Shown in pieces: positions 17,144-25,707 of a stretch of 64,000 nucleotides of DNA; positions within the stretch are counted from its first letter, which is position 1, and every line of letters begins with the position of its first letter. The position numbers were made by a program, and so were the translations under genes. The notes below the pieces were generated by a model that did no database searches, was not told the DNA's origin, and worked only from the letters and a program-made list of their open reading frames with translations. The DNA is from Peribacillus deserti (lineage in GTDB: Bacteria > Bacillota > Bacilli > Bacillales > DSM-1321). The stretch covers positions 1 to 64,000 of the forward strand of contig NZ_PGUY01000048.1 in assembly GCF_002863585.1 (NCBI RefSeq). The letters run 5' to 3'.

Positions 17144-18278
17144 GGACGCTTCCTCCTTCCCCCGGGCCAGTTTTCATACCAGCGAGCCCTCTCATCATAG
17201 TTGATCTCGTTATTAGGCCTGAAAGCTTTCCATTTGAGACAACAGGGATAGAGGCGGCACCACCGGCAAAAAGGGCTGCTACATCTGTATAAGGCGTGTC
17301 GGCATTAACCGTATGGAAATCCGTCCTCATAATGTCTTCCAGCGTTTTCTCCTCATTATGATAATCACGTTCCACGTCATCTATCGTCGCGATGCCCAAT
17401 AAGCGGTTAATGTTATCCGTAACAAGCAGGCTGTCAACCTTATAGGTTCTCATCATTTTCAAAGCCTGGGCTAATCCCCTTGATGGCCTTGATGTTATAA
17501 TCTTCTTTATCATTAAATCTTCTGCTGATGGCACAGAGTTTACTGCTCCATCTAAGCGCTCTTCGCCAATGAATCCTCTTACGAAGTCGTTTATCGGATG
17601 GCGCAGGATTCTTTCAGGTGTATCGAACTGAATAATTTCTCCGTCCTTCATAATTGCGATCCGGTCCGCAATTTTTATCGCCTCGTCCATATCATGAGTG
17701 ACAAATACAATGGTTTTCTTAATATTTTCCTGAAGCTGGACCAGTTCATCCTGCAGCTGTTCCCTGCTGATAGGATCCAGCGCACTGAACGGCTCATCCA
17801 TCAGGATGATTGGAGGTTCGGCTGCCAGTGCCCGTATTACGCCTACACGCTGCTGCTGCCCGCCGCTTAAATCAGAAGGAAACCGCGATTTATAGGTCTC
17901 AGGATCCAGACCAACCAAATTAAGCAACTCATCCACTTTCGCGGCATAACGATCCTTATCCCAGCCCTTCAGCCTTGGAACCAGGGTAATGTTATCCTCA
18001 ATGGTCATATGGGGAAGAAGCCCAATTTGCTGGATCACATACCCGATGTTCCTGCGAAGCTGGACAGGGTCTATGTTTGATATATCTTCCTCGTTAATAA
18101 AAATTTGTCCGCTCGTCGGTTCTGTAAGCCGGTTAATCATTCTCATAGTAGTCGTTTTCCCGCAGCCGCTTGGACCGATTAACGCAACGAGCTCTCCTTC
18201 TTTAATTTCAAAATCAATATCCTTTAAGGCGATAAACCCATCCGGATACTTTTTTTCAACGTGTTTAAACGTGATCAA
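17130..18278 (-). CDS. Osmoprotectant ABC ATPase with tandem CBS domains (OpuCA-like)
   Basis: 382 residues; TTG start with GGAG eight bases upstream. Walker A GPSGCGKTT near 35, Q loop, signature DLSGGQQQRVG near 135, Walker B ILMDEPFSALD near 158 and H-loop VTHDMDEA. Residues about 255-375 are two CBS domains (IITSRPSRGLAQALKMMRTYKVDSL; IPVVSNGKLSGLITRSTM), which in OpuCA/OpuA proteins sense ionic strength or nucleotides and gate uptake. First gene of the two-gene operon. Confidence 0.9.
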   Translation of the reverse strand: MITFKHVEKKYPDGFIALKDIDFEIKEGELVALIGPSGCGKTTTMRMINRLTEPTSGQIFINEEDISNIDPVQLRRNIGYVIQQIGLLPHMTIEDNITLVPRLKGWDKDRYAAKVDELLNLVGLDPETYKSRFPSDLSGGQQQRVGVIRALAAEPPIILMDEPFSALDPISREQLQDELVQLQENIKKTIVFVTHDMDEAIKIADRIAIMKDGEIIQFDTPERILRHPINDFVRGFIGEERLDGAVNSVPSAEDLMIKKIITSRPSRGLAQALKMMRTYKVDSLLVTDNINRLLGIATIDDVERDYHNEEKTLEDIMRTDFHTVNADTPYTDVAALFAGGAASIPVVSNGKLSGLITRSTMMRGLAGMKTGPGEGGSVHEGE

Positions 18279-18781
18279 TGAACAATCTCCTCATTTCTAT
18301 AATTATTCACTTGGAAACAGTGAAAAGGAATATGTTTAATTTTTATACGAATCATCCTTTTGAATGTTTCAGAAGGTTAATTCGTTTTTCGCTTTCTGAA
18401 TTACTTGGATTAGATCTATAGGGAGAAGAAAACCGAAGTGGAATAGCCCTGCAGAGGGTGAAATAAACCATTTAATTTCTTTTTTTCAATGCCGCTGCTC
18501 TTACATGTATGTATTTTCCGCTGCCTAGTGACTGTAAAACTTGTTTACAAATAATCATCCTTTTTTACATAGCATATACTCCTTCACCAATTACAATACT
18601 AGTATAATATTTATACATACCCATTCTGAAAAGGGGTAAACATTGTTTCGGAATATCGTTAAACAAATGGTCGAATGATGGGCAGCAATTTAGCTTCTTG
18701 TTTGAAGGAAATGCTGAATTTCCTTCTGTAAAAAAGGATGCCACCTTGCATTTATTTTTTGCGGGAGTACGAAATTGGCAT
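18279..18781. other. Gene-free interval upstream of the osmoprotectant operon
   Basis: Contains the 5' region of the ATPase gene. AT-rich stretches at 18290-18420 and 18530-18640 could hold promoters; I cannot assign one with confidence. No open frame with a ribosome site and no RNA signature is visible. Confidence 0.35.
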
Positions 18782-18811
18782 AAAAAAACAACCAGCTTTC
18801 ACTGGTTGTTC
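18782..18811 (-). terminator. Orphan terminator-like hairpin
   Basis: AAACAACCAGC pairs with the mirrored ACTGGTTGTT arm; on the minus strand the stem is followed by TTTTTTTA. No minus-strand gene is recognisable between 18812 and ptsI 3', so its transcript is unknown. Confidence 0.6.
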
Positions 18812-18827
18812 AAGGGGGGAAATGAGA

Positions 18828-18908
18828 ATGTTAGCTGCATTAACTAGGTCACATTCAATTGTTGCTACTTGTTATTTACCCAGGATCTTTCTTACTAAAC
18901 ATCTTTAA
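18828..18908 (+). CDS. Possible 26-residue peptide
   Basis: ATG preceded at nine bases by AAGGGGGG, an unusually strong ribosome site for a gene-free area. The product starts MLAALTRSHSIVATCY and is short, basic and partly hydrophobic. No promoter was identified and no family is recognised; it could be a chance frame. Confidence 0.25.
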   Translation: MLAALTRSHSIVATCYLPRIFLTKHL

Positions 18909-18934
18909 CCAAAAAATTTAATTCTTTTAATAAA

Positions 18935-19110
18935 AGCTCTGTTTGAAACTTGCCTGTTGATCTGATATCTCCCCGAAAGGCCATCAGTCCGTGGGAAATG
19001 ATACTCTTCTCATGGACTGACTGATCGGCTTATGACTTGAGGGTTTCAGCTTTGGAGCTGTACAGCATCCCCTGCCGATGCACTTATAGTACCCAACACT
19101 GTAAAACAGC
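18935..19110 (-). mobile_element. R1b-like element, degenerate copy
   Basis: Begins AGCTCTGTTTGAAACTTG followed by CTGTTGAT, close to the complete R1b at 23759. The interior carries the GGCTTATGACTTGAG module also present inside the R1 copies at 24672 and 33926. The right end is not clear, perhaps near the AAAACAGC at 19101-19110, and no target duplication was found. Confidence 0.5.
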
Positions 19111-19279
19111 GGGAGGAGGGAGTTCAGGGTTCATTTTTTACCGAAAACCGTCAATTTTTTAGGGAATATCCCTCATCTTGGTAATTTTTTTGCAACTTGA
19201 CTCCCAAGCTTAGGAAAAACAGGCTTTTCTGAAGAGTTTTTTATAAAAATACAGGATATAGAAACAAGAGGGTAAGGTT

Positions 19280-19459
19280 TATGCTTAACTTCTATGGATA
19301 TATGCTTATGTTTTGAACCCTTATGCTTATGTTTCTTGGTTTTATGCTTATATGTACCATGTTTATGATTATCTCTCTTCTTCCTATGCTCATGTTTGGT
19401 GCTTTATGCTTATACAGCGGCCTTTATGCTTTTCCTTTGAGGAATATGCTGATTACCGA
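19280..19459 (+). repeat. Phased array B: nine TATGCTTA cores, same spacing as array A
   Basis: Cores start at 19280, 19301, 19322, 19343, 19364 (TATGA), 19385, 19405, 19425 and 19445: five 21-bp steps then three 20-bp steps, identical to array A. Spacers differ between arrays apart from position-specific similarities (units 1-3 and 8). It lies downstream of the ptsI terminator. Confidence 0.92.
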
Positions 19460-19603
19460 GCGGGAACCTATCTTTAATGGAAGCCTTCGGTTTTTCGGCA
19501 GAGGAACATTTTCCGGCATAAAGACCAGGCAGGGCCCGGCTATAACATGAAGGAAGCCAGAAGATCGCCCAGGCTGGATCGAGCCGCCAATATAAGGACA
19601 ATA

Positions 19604-19637
19604 AAAAAGGCTGCCGAGACTTCCTCGACAGCCTGAA
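19604..19637 (-). terminator. Terminator of ptsHI
   Basis: On the minus strand AGGCTGTCGAGG pairs with the CTCGGCAGCCT arm and runs into TTTTTTATTG, about 20 bases after the ptsI stop. Confidence 0.88.
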
Positions 19638-19657
19638 GAGGGGAACTCCCCTTCTTT

Positions 19658-21376
19658 TTATTTTGTCACTGCAGACTGAACAGCTTGGACAACTTCTTCA
19701 GCTGTTCTCATGGTAAGAACTTCATTTGCAAGCTGTTCCATTTCAGGCTGTGACAGGCGTTTGATTAGAGAGCGTGCTCTTAGGATAGAGGTTGCACTCA
19801 TGGAGAATTCGTCTAATCCCAAACCTAGCAGCAATGGTATAGCCGTTTCATCTCCTGCCATCTCTCCACACATTCCAGCCCATTTGCCTTCTTTGTGTGC
19901 TGCATCAATAACCATTTTCACAAGGCGTAAAATGGCCGGATTGTATGGCTGATACAAGTAAGAAACTCGTTCATTCATACGGTCCGCAGCCATTGTATAT
20001 TGAATTAAATCATTAGTTCCAATACTGAAGAAATCCACTTCTTTTGCAAAGGTGTCTGCCATAACAGCTGTAGAAGGAATCTCAACCATAATACCAGTTT
20101 CGATGCGTTCTGCTACTTCAACACCTGAATTTAGAAGTGCTTGTTTTTCTTCTTCCAAAATAGCTTTGGCTTGTCTGAATTCATCAAGAGTCGCAATCAT
20201 AGGGAACATGATTTTTAAATTCCCGTATTTGCTAGCACGCAATAAAGCACGAAGCTGAGTCCGGAAAATATCCTGTTCTTCCAGGCATAAGCGGATTGCG
20301 CGGAATCCAAGGAAAGGATTCATTTCTTTCGGAAGATCCAGATATGGCAGTTCCTTATCTCCGCCTATATCAAGAGTACGAACAACAACCGGTTTTCCTT
20401 CCATACCTTCGAGTACAGCTTTATATGCATCAAACTGCTCATCTTCTGTTGGAAGCTGGTCACGGCCCATATATAAGAACTCTGTACGGTAAAGCCCTAC
20501 AGCTTCGCCGCCATTATTTTTAACGCCTTCAAGATCCTTAGGGGTACCGATATTGGCAGCCAATTCTACATGGCGTCCGTCAGCGGATACAGTTTTTTCG
20601 TTAACAAGCTTCGCCCATTCAGCTTTTTGTTCTTCATAGGCAGCATGTTCTTGTTCATATTTTTGAACAAGCTCTGGAGTAGGATTAATGTGAACCTCTC
20701 CGTTAATGCCGTCGACAATGACAAGATCGCCATTTTGAATCGATTCTGTAGCTTCCTTTGTCCCAACGACAGCAGGAATTTCCATGGAGCGGGCCATGAT
20801 GGCTGAGTGAGACGTGCGTCCCCCGATATTCGTTGTAAACCCTTTTACGTATGTACGGTTTAACTGGGCTGTATCAGAAGGAGTTAAGTCTTCAGCGATG
20901 ATGATGACTTCTTCGGAAATCATGCTTGGATTTGGAATTTGAACTCCGAGAAGATGTGCAAGCACGCGCTTTGTAACATCGCGGATATCTGCCGCACGCT
21001 CTTTCATATACTCATTATCCATTTGTTCGAACATCATAACGAACATATCGGCTGTTTCTTTCAAAGCAAATTCAGCATTAACCTGTTCATTTTGAATCTT
21101 ATCTTCAATTGGTCCTAGTAATTCAGGATCGCTTAATACAAGCAGATGGGCATCGAAGATTGCAGCTTTGTCCGGGCCCAATTGTTTTTCAGCATTATCA
21201 CGGATGGCTTGCAGCTCACTCTTAGAAACATTGACTGCTTCCTGGAAACGGGCAGTTTCCTCAGCAGGAGCAGTTATCGTTTGTTTTTGGACCGTTAAAT
21301 CCGGTTCAATTAAACGATAAGCTTTAGCGATTGCGATACCATTTGATGCTGCAATCCCTTTCAGCATGCTTGCCAT
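19658..21376 (-). CDS. ptsI: Enzyme I of the phosphotransferase system
   Basis: 572 residues, full length. N-terminal HPr-binding and swivelling domain with the phosphorylated His in [13 protein letters not shown] near residue 189; C-terminal PEP-binding barrel with RTEFLYM, a GGDKELPY segment, [16 protein letters not shown] and the catalytic Cys in [13 protein letters not shown]. It transfers phosphate from PEP to HPr to drive sugar uptake. Its ATG overlaps the ptsH stop by one base (TAATG), so the pair is coupled. No ptsG or glcT gene precedes ptsH here, unlike B. subtilis. Confidence 0.97.
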   Translation of the reverse strand: MASMLKGIAASNGIAIAKAYRLIEPDLTVQKQTITAPAEETARFQEAVNVSKSELQAIRDNAEKQLGPDKAAIFDAHLLVLSDPELLGPIEDKIQNEQVNAEFALKETADMFVMMFEQMDNEYMKERAADIRDVTKRVLAHLLGVQIPNPSMISEEVIIIAEDLTPSDTAQLNRTYVKGFTTNIGGRTSHSAIMARSMEIPAVVGTKEATESIQNGDLVIVDGINGEVHINPTPELVQKYEQEHAAYEEQKAEWAKLVNEKTVSADGRHVELAANIGTPKDLEGVKNNGGEAVGLYRTEFLYMGRDQLPTEDEQFDAYKAVLEGMEGKPVVVRTLDIGGDKELPYLDLPKEMNPFLGFRAIRLCLEEQDIFRTQLRALLRASKYGNLKIMFPMIATLDEFRQAKAILEEEKQALLNSGVEVAERIETGIMVEIPSTAVMADTFAKEVDFFSIGTNDLIQYTMAADRMNERVSYLYQPYNPAILRLVKMVIDAAHKEGKWAGMCGEMAGDETAIPLLLGLGLDEFSMSATSILRARSLIKRLSQPEMEQLANEVLTMRTAEEVVQAVQSAVTK

Positions 21377-21642
21377 TACTCAGCTAAGCCTTCTCTTTTT
21401 AGAGTTTCTTCAAGAGTGTTTAGTGCATCCTGTTCGTCGCTGCCTTCAGCCGTGATTTTGATTTCAGCGCCTTGTCCAATACCTAAAGACATAACACCCA
21501 TGATGGATTTAAGGTTTACTTTTCTACCTTTGTACTCAAGGTTGATTTCTGAATCAAATTTACCTGCTGCTTGTACTAATAGTGTAGCTGGACGTGCATG
21601 TATCCCCGTATCTGCTGTTACTGTAAATGATTTTTCTGCCAT
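21376..21642 (-). CDS. ptsH: HPr, phosphocarrier and CcpA co-effector
   Basis: 88 residues from ATG 21642 (AAAAGGAG upstream); an in-frame extension to 21681 lacks a ribosome site. Catalytic His15 in [10 protein letters not shown] and regulatory Ser46 in [10 protein letters not shown] are both present, so the protein should act in PTS transfer and, phosphorylated on Ser46 by HPr kinase, as co-repressor with CcpA. First gene of ptsH-ptsI. Confidence 0.97.
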   Translation of the reverse strand: MAEKSFTVTADTGIHARPATLLVQAAGKFDSEINLEYKGRKVNLKSIMGVMSLGIGQGAEIKITAEGSDEQDALNTLEETLKREGLAE

Positions 21643-22235
21643 TTTATTCGACTCCTTTTGAATTATTGAATAGATTGACAACCGCTTACTTATTCCGCCA
21701 ATCGGCCAAAGCTTTTCTTCTAATGTTTCCCATAATAGAAGAATCTATGTTCAAGTTATGAATAGGAATATTAAACCATATCAGGCGGCACGAAAATCTA
21801 CTTTTAGTATTTTAAAGGGTGAAAATTTCACCCTTTTTTTAAAGAATAGCACTTTGGAGAAATAGTGACAATCTTAATGAACTAATTTTTAAGTTTTAAA
21901 ATCTTGCAAAAATTGCATAAACTATTCGTCCTTGAAAATGTCAGCGCTTTCTACTGTCTGAAGCCGTCCAGTAGAAAAATTACCCTGCTTCAGACTTCAG
22001 CAAAACCTCCTTTTATCCATTTAATATAGTCCTGCTTGTTCTTGGACGATTATAGCTAGGCATTAAGGTTGATACGGATCATAAACCCTCTGGTGAATAC
22101 ATTCTTATCTTTTAAAACCCTTTCGGCATGCTTATTAAACCAAAAGCACCGGCAATTATCAGCCGCGTGACGAATTTATGACGCGACTTGGAAACGCAGC
22201 GGCCGGCAAGAACGTCACACCGTTTCTTTTACAAA
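21643..22235. other. Gene-free interval upstream of ptsH
   Basis: Holds the ptsH leader, a hairpin at 21814-21841 and AT-rich DNA up to the R1 element. A half-match to a cre site (GTAAGCGG on the minus strand, near 21680) lacks its second half. I see no RAT-type antiterminator and no gene. Confidence 0.35.
21814..21841 (+). terminator. Hairpin AAAGGGTGAAA / TTTCACCC with T-run on the plus strand
   Basis: Perfect stem followed by TTTTTTT on the plus strand, although no plus-strand gene ends nearby. On the minus strand, toward ptsH, only CCCTTTAAAAT follows, so attenuation there would be weak. Its role is open. Confidence 0.5.
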
Positions 22236-22447
22236 GGCTGTTTTCGCAAAAACAAGAAGTTGATTTCCGCTCCAGGATGCTCGCTTTCCGCGGGGCGGGC
22301 GGTGAGCCTCCTCGGCTTCGCCTGCGGGGTCTCACCTGTCCCGCTGCTCCCGCAGGAGTCTCGCACCTTACGCTCCAATCAACCTAATTTAACAATAGGG
22401 TGATGTAACAAAACTTATTAAAAAACACAATCTTTTAGAAAAGAGCT
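22236..22447 (-). mobile_element. MITE-like element R1, copy 2, with perfect 8-bp duplication
   Basis: 212 bp, opposite orientation to copy 25708. Left end GGCTGTTTTCGCAAA, right end GAAAAGAGCT (expected final C mutated to T). Flanks TTTACAAA at 22228-22235 and 22448-22455 are identical. GC-rich interior with the CTCCTCGGCTTCGCCTG core. Confidence 0.88.
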
Positions 22448-22524
22448 TTTACAAAATATATGTTGAATTTTTCCAGCCTATCTTGTAAAAATGAATTAGA
22501 ACGAATTGAATCGGAGGACTGTGC

Positions 22525-22896
22525 ATGCAGTATAAAAGAGCAGAACCTTTTCGTTTTGCTTTGCAGACTCCCGTTCCCGGACATTTTACAATTGCTTCCT
22601 TAAACGGGATATCGGGAAAAAGCAAAAAAGGGGAAATAGAAGTCCTTGATATCAGCCCAAATGGACTTAAATTTAAATCAAGTTTAGAATTGCCTGCCAA
22701 TGAAAATATAGAACTATTAGTTACTTTTCAATTGAATCACACAGCGCTCTCCCTTCCCGGGACCATTGTGTGGAGAAGATTGTATTTTGGAAAATGGCTC
22801 TATGGCTTTTCCGTGACCGGGACATCCGACTCTAAGGAACAAATCAAAAAGGAAATAATCAAGGAACTTAAACAATTTATTAGAAATCAAAATTAA
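22525..22896 (+). CDS. PilZ-like protein with altered first motif
   Basis: 123 residues; ATG six bases after CGGAGGA. It looks like a single PilZ beta-barrel: the second c-di-GMP motif [D/N]xSxxG is intact (D42-I-S-P-N-G47), but the first, normally RxxxR, reads KRAEPFR, with Arg10 present and its partner position occupied by Ala6 (Arg5 is one residue off). C-di-GMP binding is thus doubtful or altered. Strand pattern LVTFQLNHTALSLPGTIVWRR and YGFSVTG fits PilZ. A lysine-rich helix ends the protein. Convergent with the SDR gene over a shared terminator. Confidence 0.8.
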   Translation: MQYKRAEPFRFALQTPVPGHFTIASLNGISGKSKKGEIEVLDISPNGLKFKSSLELPANENIELLVTFQLNHTALSLPGTIVWRRLYFGKWLYGFSVTGTSDSKEQIKKEIIKELKQFIRNQN

Positions 22897-22936
22897 AAAA
22901 ACGGCTTTAGGGTATCTGCCCTGCAAGCCGTTTTTT
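22896..22936. terminator. Bidirectional terminator between PilZ-like and SDR genes
   Basis: AAAAACGGCTT pairs with AAGCCGTTTTTTT around a loop that itself contains AGGGTATCTGCCCT. It directly follows the stop of the PilZ-like gene. Confidence 0.88.
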
Positions 22937-22946
22937 TAGTTCCGGA

Positions 22947-23684
22947 TTAGGATTCATACATCATTTTTCTTGTCATTCCGCCATCAATCACAATATTTTC
23001 AGCCGTAACAAAGTCGTTTTCAGGATCACATAAATAGATGCAGGCCTTGGCTATGTCAGCAGGTTTACCGACACGGTTTGCCAGGTGCTGCCGGTGGTCG
23101 ATGTCACGGAGCTGTCCGTAGTCTCCCGTTTCAATCCATCCGGGACTGATTGAATTCACATTGATTCCAAGTTTGCCAAGACTTGCGGCAAGAGCATGGG
23201 TTAAGGCCGCAATACCACCTTTTGAAGCCGCGTAAGCTTCCGAATCAGGCTCGGACATAAAAGCTCTGGTAGAAGCTATATTTACAATTCTCCCACCTTC
23301 CTTCATCAAACCCGCTGCCTCTTTGGACGCGATAAACATGCTTCTAAGGTTTATATTCAGAATATCATCCCACTCTGCCACAGATAATTCAAAGATGGAT
23401 TTGAACTTGGAAACTCCAGCATTATTAATTAGGATATCAATGCTTCCAAATGTGTCCATGGCAGTTTTCAGCATTGATTTTATTTGCTCCTCGCTCCTCA
23501 CATCTGTCTCGACAAAAAGACTAGCCCCTCCTTTTTCTTTTATAATCTTTTCAGTTTCTTTGCCTGCTGCATTTCTTTCAGCAATGATTACGCTCGCCCC
23601 AAGCTCGGCAAAGGCAATGGCAACTCCCTTTCCAATACCGCTGCCTGCCCCTGTCACTATGACTGTCTTACCAGTAAATTTCAT
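22947..23684 (-). CDS. Classical SDR-family oxidoreductase
   Basis: 245 residues. Cofactor motif TGAGSGIGKGVAIAF at 11-25, NNAG near 88, catalytic serine in NIASTRAFM near 135 and canonical YAASK near 150; the C-terminus has DGGMTRKM. NAD(H) or NADP(H) preference is not obvious. Substrate unknown; the family includes 3-oxoacyl and sugar-alcohol dehydrogenases. Transcribed alone, with GAAGGGA before ATG. The R1b element at 23759 sits 67 bases upstream of its start, hence close to its promoter. Confidence 0.88.
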   Translation of the reverse strand: MKFTGKTVIVTGAGSGIGKGVAIAFAELGASVIIAERNAAGKETEKIIKEKGGASLFVETDVRSEEQIKSMLKTAMDTFGSIDILINNAGVSKFKSIFELSVAEWDDILNINLRSMFIASKEAAGLMKEGGRIVNIASTRAFMSEPDSEAYAASKGGIAALTHALAASLGKLGINVNSISPGWIETGDYGQLRDIDHRQHLANRVGKPADIAKACIYLCDPENDFVTAENIVIDGGMTRKMMYES

Positions 23685-23758
23685 CTAAACAATCCCTTCC
23701 GCAATATACTACTTTATATCATTACCCAGTATTTTAATAAAAATATTCCTTTTTGGTA

Positions 23759-23940
23759 AGCTCTGTTAAACTTGTCTGTTGATTTCCACTGCAGGCACTC
23801 GCTTTCCGCGGGGCGGTCCGAGAGCCTCCTCGGCGTTTACGCCTGTGGGTCTCCCTTGACCCGCTTTGCCCGCAGGAGTCTCGCACCTTCCGTTCCAATC
23901 CAACACAGTGGAAAAATCAACAATGATCTTTAACATAGCC
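23759..23940 (-). mobile_element. MITE-like element R1b, complete copy with 8-bp duplication
   Basis: 182 bp. Left end AGCTCTGTTAAACTTG and, reversed, right end GGCTATGTTAAAGATC; both continue into TGTTGATTT-CCACTG, giving an imperfect terminal inverted repeat of about 33 bp. Flanks TTTTGGTA at 23751-23758 and 23941-23948 are identical. GC-rich interior related to R1. Confidence 0.88.
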
Positions 23941-24177
23941 TTTTGGTAAAGAATGTGTCATTAAAACAATAGTAGTCAGAAAATTTGATTTTTAGCAAAT
24001 AACGTCTTTTATCATAAAAACGGCCCTGTAATTTGTTATTTTCCACTGACATTAAAGCTTTCACAGCATTCCTTTTACATCAAAAAAAGAGTTTTCATTA
24101 ATCGCTAATATCCTTGGTCCTGCATTAAGCTTGTGTTACCGGGAATCCAGGAAGGCATGCTTTCGTCAGGAATGGCT

Positions 24178-24663
24178 ATGGAAAACTTTGATCAAATGGC
24201 AGAACAGTATACTCCACTGATCCACAAAATACTAAAAACCTTGAACCTATATAAGGAAACGGAAGAATATTACCAGATTGGATTAATTGCATTATGGGAA
24301 GCGGGAGAGAAGTATCGTGAGGATAAAGGCCCTTTCCTGCCTTTTGCTTACTCAATTATAAAAGGCAGGATGTTAAATCAGCTTACTAAGGAAAAAAGGT
24401 GGGAAACCGCAGCCGTTTTTATGGAAAAAACGGATGACTTCCTCAATCAATTTCAACAGCACCAAGATACATATTTCCCAAGGGAATCATTAGAAGAAGC
24501 CTGCAAATATTTGACCCTCAATCAAAAAAGATGGCTGTCCGGCTTTTATAAAGACCAAAATTTGGACACCATCGCAAAGGAACATTCTGTAACAAAGGAC
24601 GCAGTTAAATCCTGGAGAAAGTCCGCTTTGAAAAAAATAAAGGATATGCATGGCAAGGCATGA
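24178..24663 (+). CDS. Sigma-70-family RNA polymerase sigma factor, short (regions 2 and 4)
   Basis: 161 residues from ATG 24178 (CAGGA six bases upstream); ATG 24157 or GTG 24133 are possible longer starts. The N-terminal half resembles region 2 (MENFDQMAEQYTPLIHKIL, YYQIGLIALWEAGEKY, FLPFAYSIIKGRML). The C-terminal half resembles region 4 with a helix-turn-helix (LDTIAKEHSVTKDAVKSWRKSALKKIK). It lacks regions 1.1 and 3, as in small alternative factors such as ComX- or ECF-like proteins; target promoters are unknown. No anti-sigma gene is adjacent. R1 element copy 24672 is inserted immediately after the stop codon. Confidence 0.82.
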   Translation: MENFDQMAEQYTPLIHKILKTLNLYKETEEYYQIGLIALWEAGEKYREDKGPFLPFAYSIIKGRMLNQLTKEKRWETAAVFMEKTDDFLNQFQQHQDTYFPRESLEEACKYLTLNQKRWLSGFYKDQNLDTIAKEHSVTKDAVKSWRKSALKKIKDMHGKA

Positions 24664-24671
24664 TAAAAGAA

Positions 24672-24941
24672 GGCTCTTTTCTAAAAGATCATTGATTTTT
24701 TATAGTTCTGTGAACCTGCCTTATTGTTAAACAGGTTGATTGGAACGTAAGATGCGAGGCTCCTTGATCCACCTGCAAGGCTTTAGACCCTCTAGTCATA
24801 AGCCAATCCGTATATGGGGAGAAAAGCACTCCCCCACAGGCGCAGCCTAGGAGGCTCAGGCGCCCGCCCCGCGGGAAAGCGAGCATCCTCACGTTCCAAT
24901 CACCCCCTTGTTCCATATCAACAAAGTTTGCGAATACAGCA
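24672..24941 (+). mobile_element. MITE-like element R1, long copy with perfect 8-bp duplication
   Basis: 270 bp. Starts GGCTCTTTTCTAAAAGATC, ends GCGAATACAGCA (last base changed from C). Duplication TAAAAGAA at 24664-24671 and 24942-24949; the left copy begins right after the sigma-factor stop. Inner inverted repeats TGATTGGAACGT lie near both ends. It carries an extra internal module with TCATAAGCCAATCCGTATA, shared (reversed) with copy 33926. Confidence 0.88.
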
Positions 24942-24948
24942 TAAAAGA

Positions 24949-24986
24949 AAGAACCCCTGCTGGTATCCTACGGCATGGGGTTCCTT
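24949..24986 (-). terminator. Terminator of the 64-residue gene
   Basis: On the minus strand GGAACCCCATGCC folds onto the CAGGGGTTC arm, followed by TTTCTTTTATG. It sits 62 bases downstream of the small gene ending at 25049. Confidence 0.75.
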
Positions 24987-25048
24987 ATTCTTATTGTCCG
25001 TTCACATTGTGATTCTAAAAAGTTGGACAAAAAAAGAAGCCAGGATCT

Positions 25049-25243
25049 TTAACTCCTTGGCTCATCTAAATATTGATAAATCACTTCGCCATTGTGCTGG
25101 GCAATTCCACGGAATTGTTTAAAGTCCTCTCTTTTAACAACACACTCTCGAAAGACAGTGAATGCATCTTTGCTGACGGTCACTTCATCTAGTTCTCTGT
25201 TTGCAAGCTTCGTCAATATTTCTTCGGCCGATGACTTATCCAT
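25049..25243 (-). CDS. Conserved-looking 64-residue protein of unknown function
   Basis: ATG with AAAAGGAG at ideal distance and a terminator downstream, so it is a real gene. Charged and soluble: MDKSSAEEILTKLANRELDE, then KDAFTVFRECVVKREDFKQF and IAQHNGEVIYQYLDEPRS. A helical N-terminal half and a beta-like C-terminus are suggested. I recall similar short proteins in Bacillus but can give no name or function. It is divergent from ykvS. Confidence 0.75.
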   Translation of the reverse strand: MDKSSAEEILTKLANRELDEVTVSKDAFTVFRECVVKREDFKQFRGIAQHNGEVIYQYLDEPRS

Positions 25244-25472
25244 TTGTATGACTCCTTTTTGTTTAATATCCGTTATTTTAACATGGATTTTATACGATTA
25301 CATACAAGATACTTGATTCCTGACTTGATAGCGCTTACTATATGTCTATTAACAACTTACTCTATTTTCGAAAAATAACAAAAACTCCTTTACGAATCCC
25401 GAAAAATAGTGCAAACTGTTAATTAATTGTAAACAGATATACATATTACTTTCGATAGAAGGTTGTGATTTT

Positions 25473-25664
25473 ATGAAAAAAGCAGAAGTGGGAAATGTAA
25501 TTGAATTCCGCGACGGATTGCAGGGTGTGGTTGAAAAGGTCAATGAAAACTCTGTAATAGTTGATCTTACCTATATGGATAACTATCGGGATTTAGAACT
25601 GGAGCAAAAGACAGTCGTAAATCACAAAAATTATAAAATTGTTAAAGTTACCGAAAAAGCATAG
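25473..25664 (+). CDS. ykvS: YkvS family small protein
   Basis: 63 residues; ATG after GAAGGTTGTGA. MKKAEVGNVIEFRDGLQGVV, VNENSVIVDLTYMDNYRDL and VNHKNYKIV make a small all-beta (KOW/SH3-like) protein, in agreement with B. subtilis YkvS, a DUF2187-type protein of unknown function as I recall. Its position between pts and ykvI also matches. It ends in a strong terminator whose T-run was the target of an R1 insertion. Confidence 0.85.
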   Translation: MKKAEVGNVIEFRDGLQGVVEKVNENSVIVDLTYMDNYRDLELEQKTVVNHKNYKIVKVTEKA

Positions 25665-25670
25665 ATCTTT

Positions 25671-25702
25671 GACGAGGACCTAATGGGGTCCTCCTTTTTA
25701 TT
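25671..25702 (+). terminator. Terminator of ykvS
   Basis: GAGGACC and GGTCCTC form the stem, followed by CTTTTTATTT. The R1 copy at 25708 was inserted in the distal T-rich part; the left target duplication begins at 25700. Confidence 0.9.
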
Positions 25703-25707
25703 TATTA

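Noticed and set aside
19323-19550. 75-codon open frame across array B
   Set aside because: Shadow of the periodic array; no ribosome site.
21672-21690. CcpA cre site upstream of ptsH
   Set aside because: Only the left half (GTAAGCGG) fits; the right half diverges from the consensus.
22178-22387. Open frames through R1 elements (also at 25752-25970 and 24689-24916)
   Set aside because: They are produced by the GC-rich MITE sequence, occur at every copy in different frames and have no start signals.
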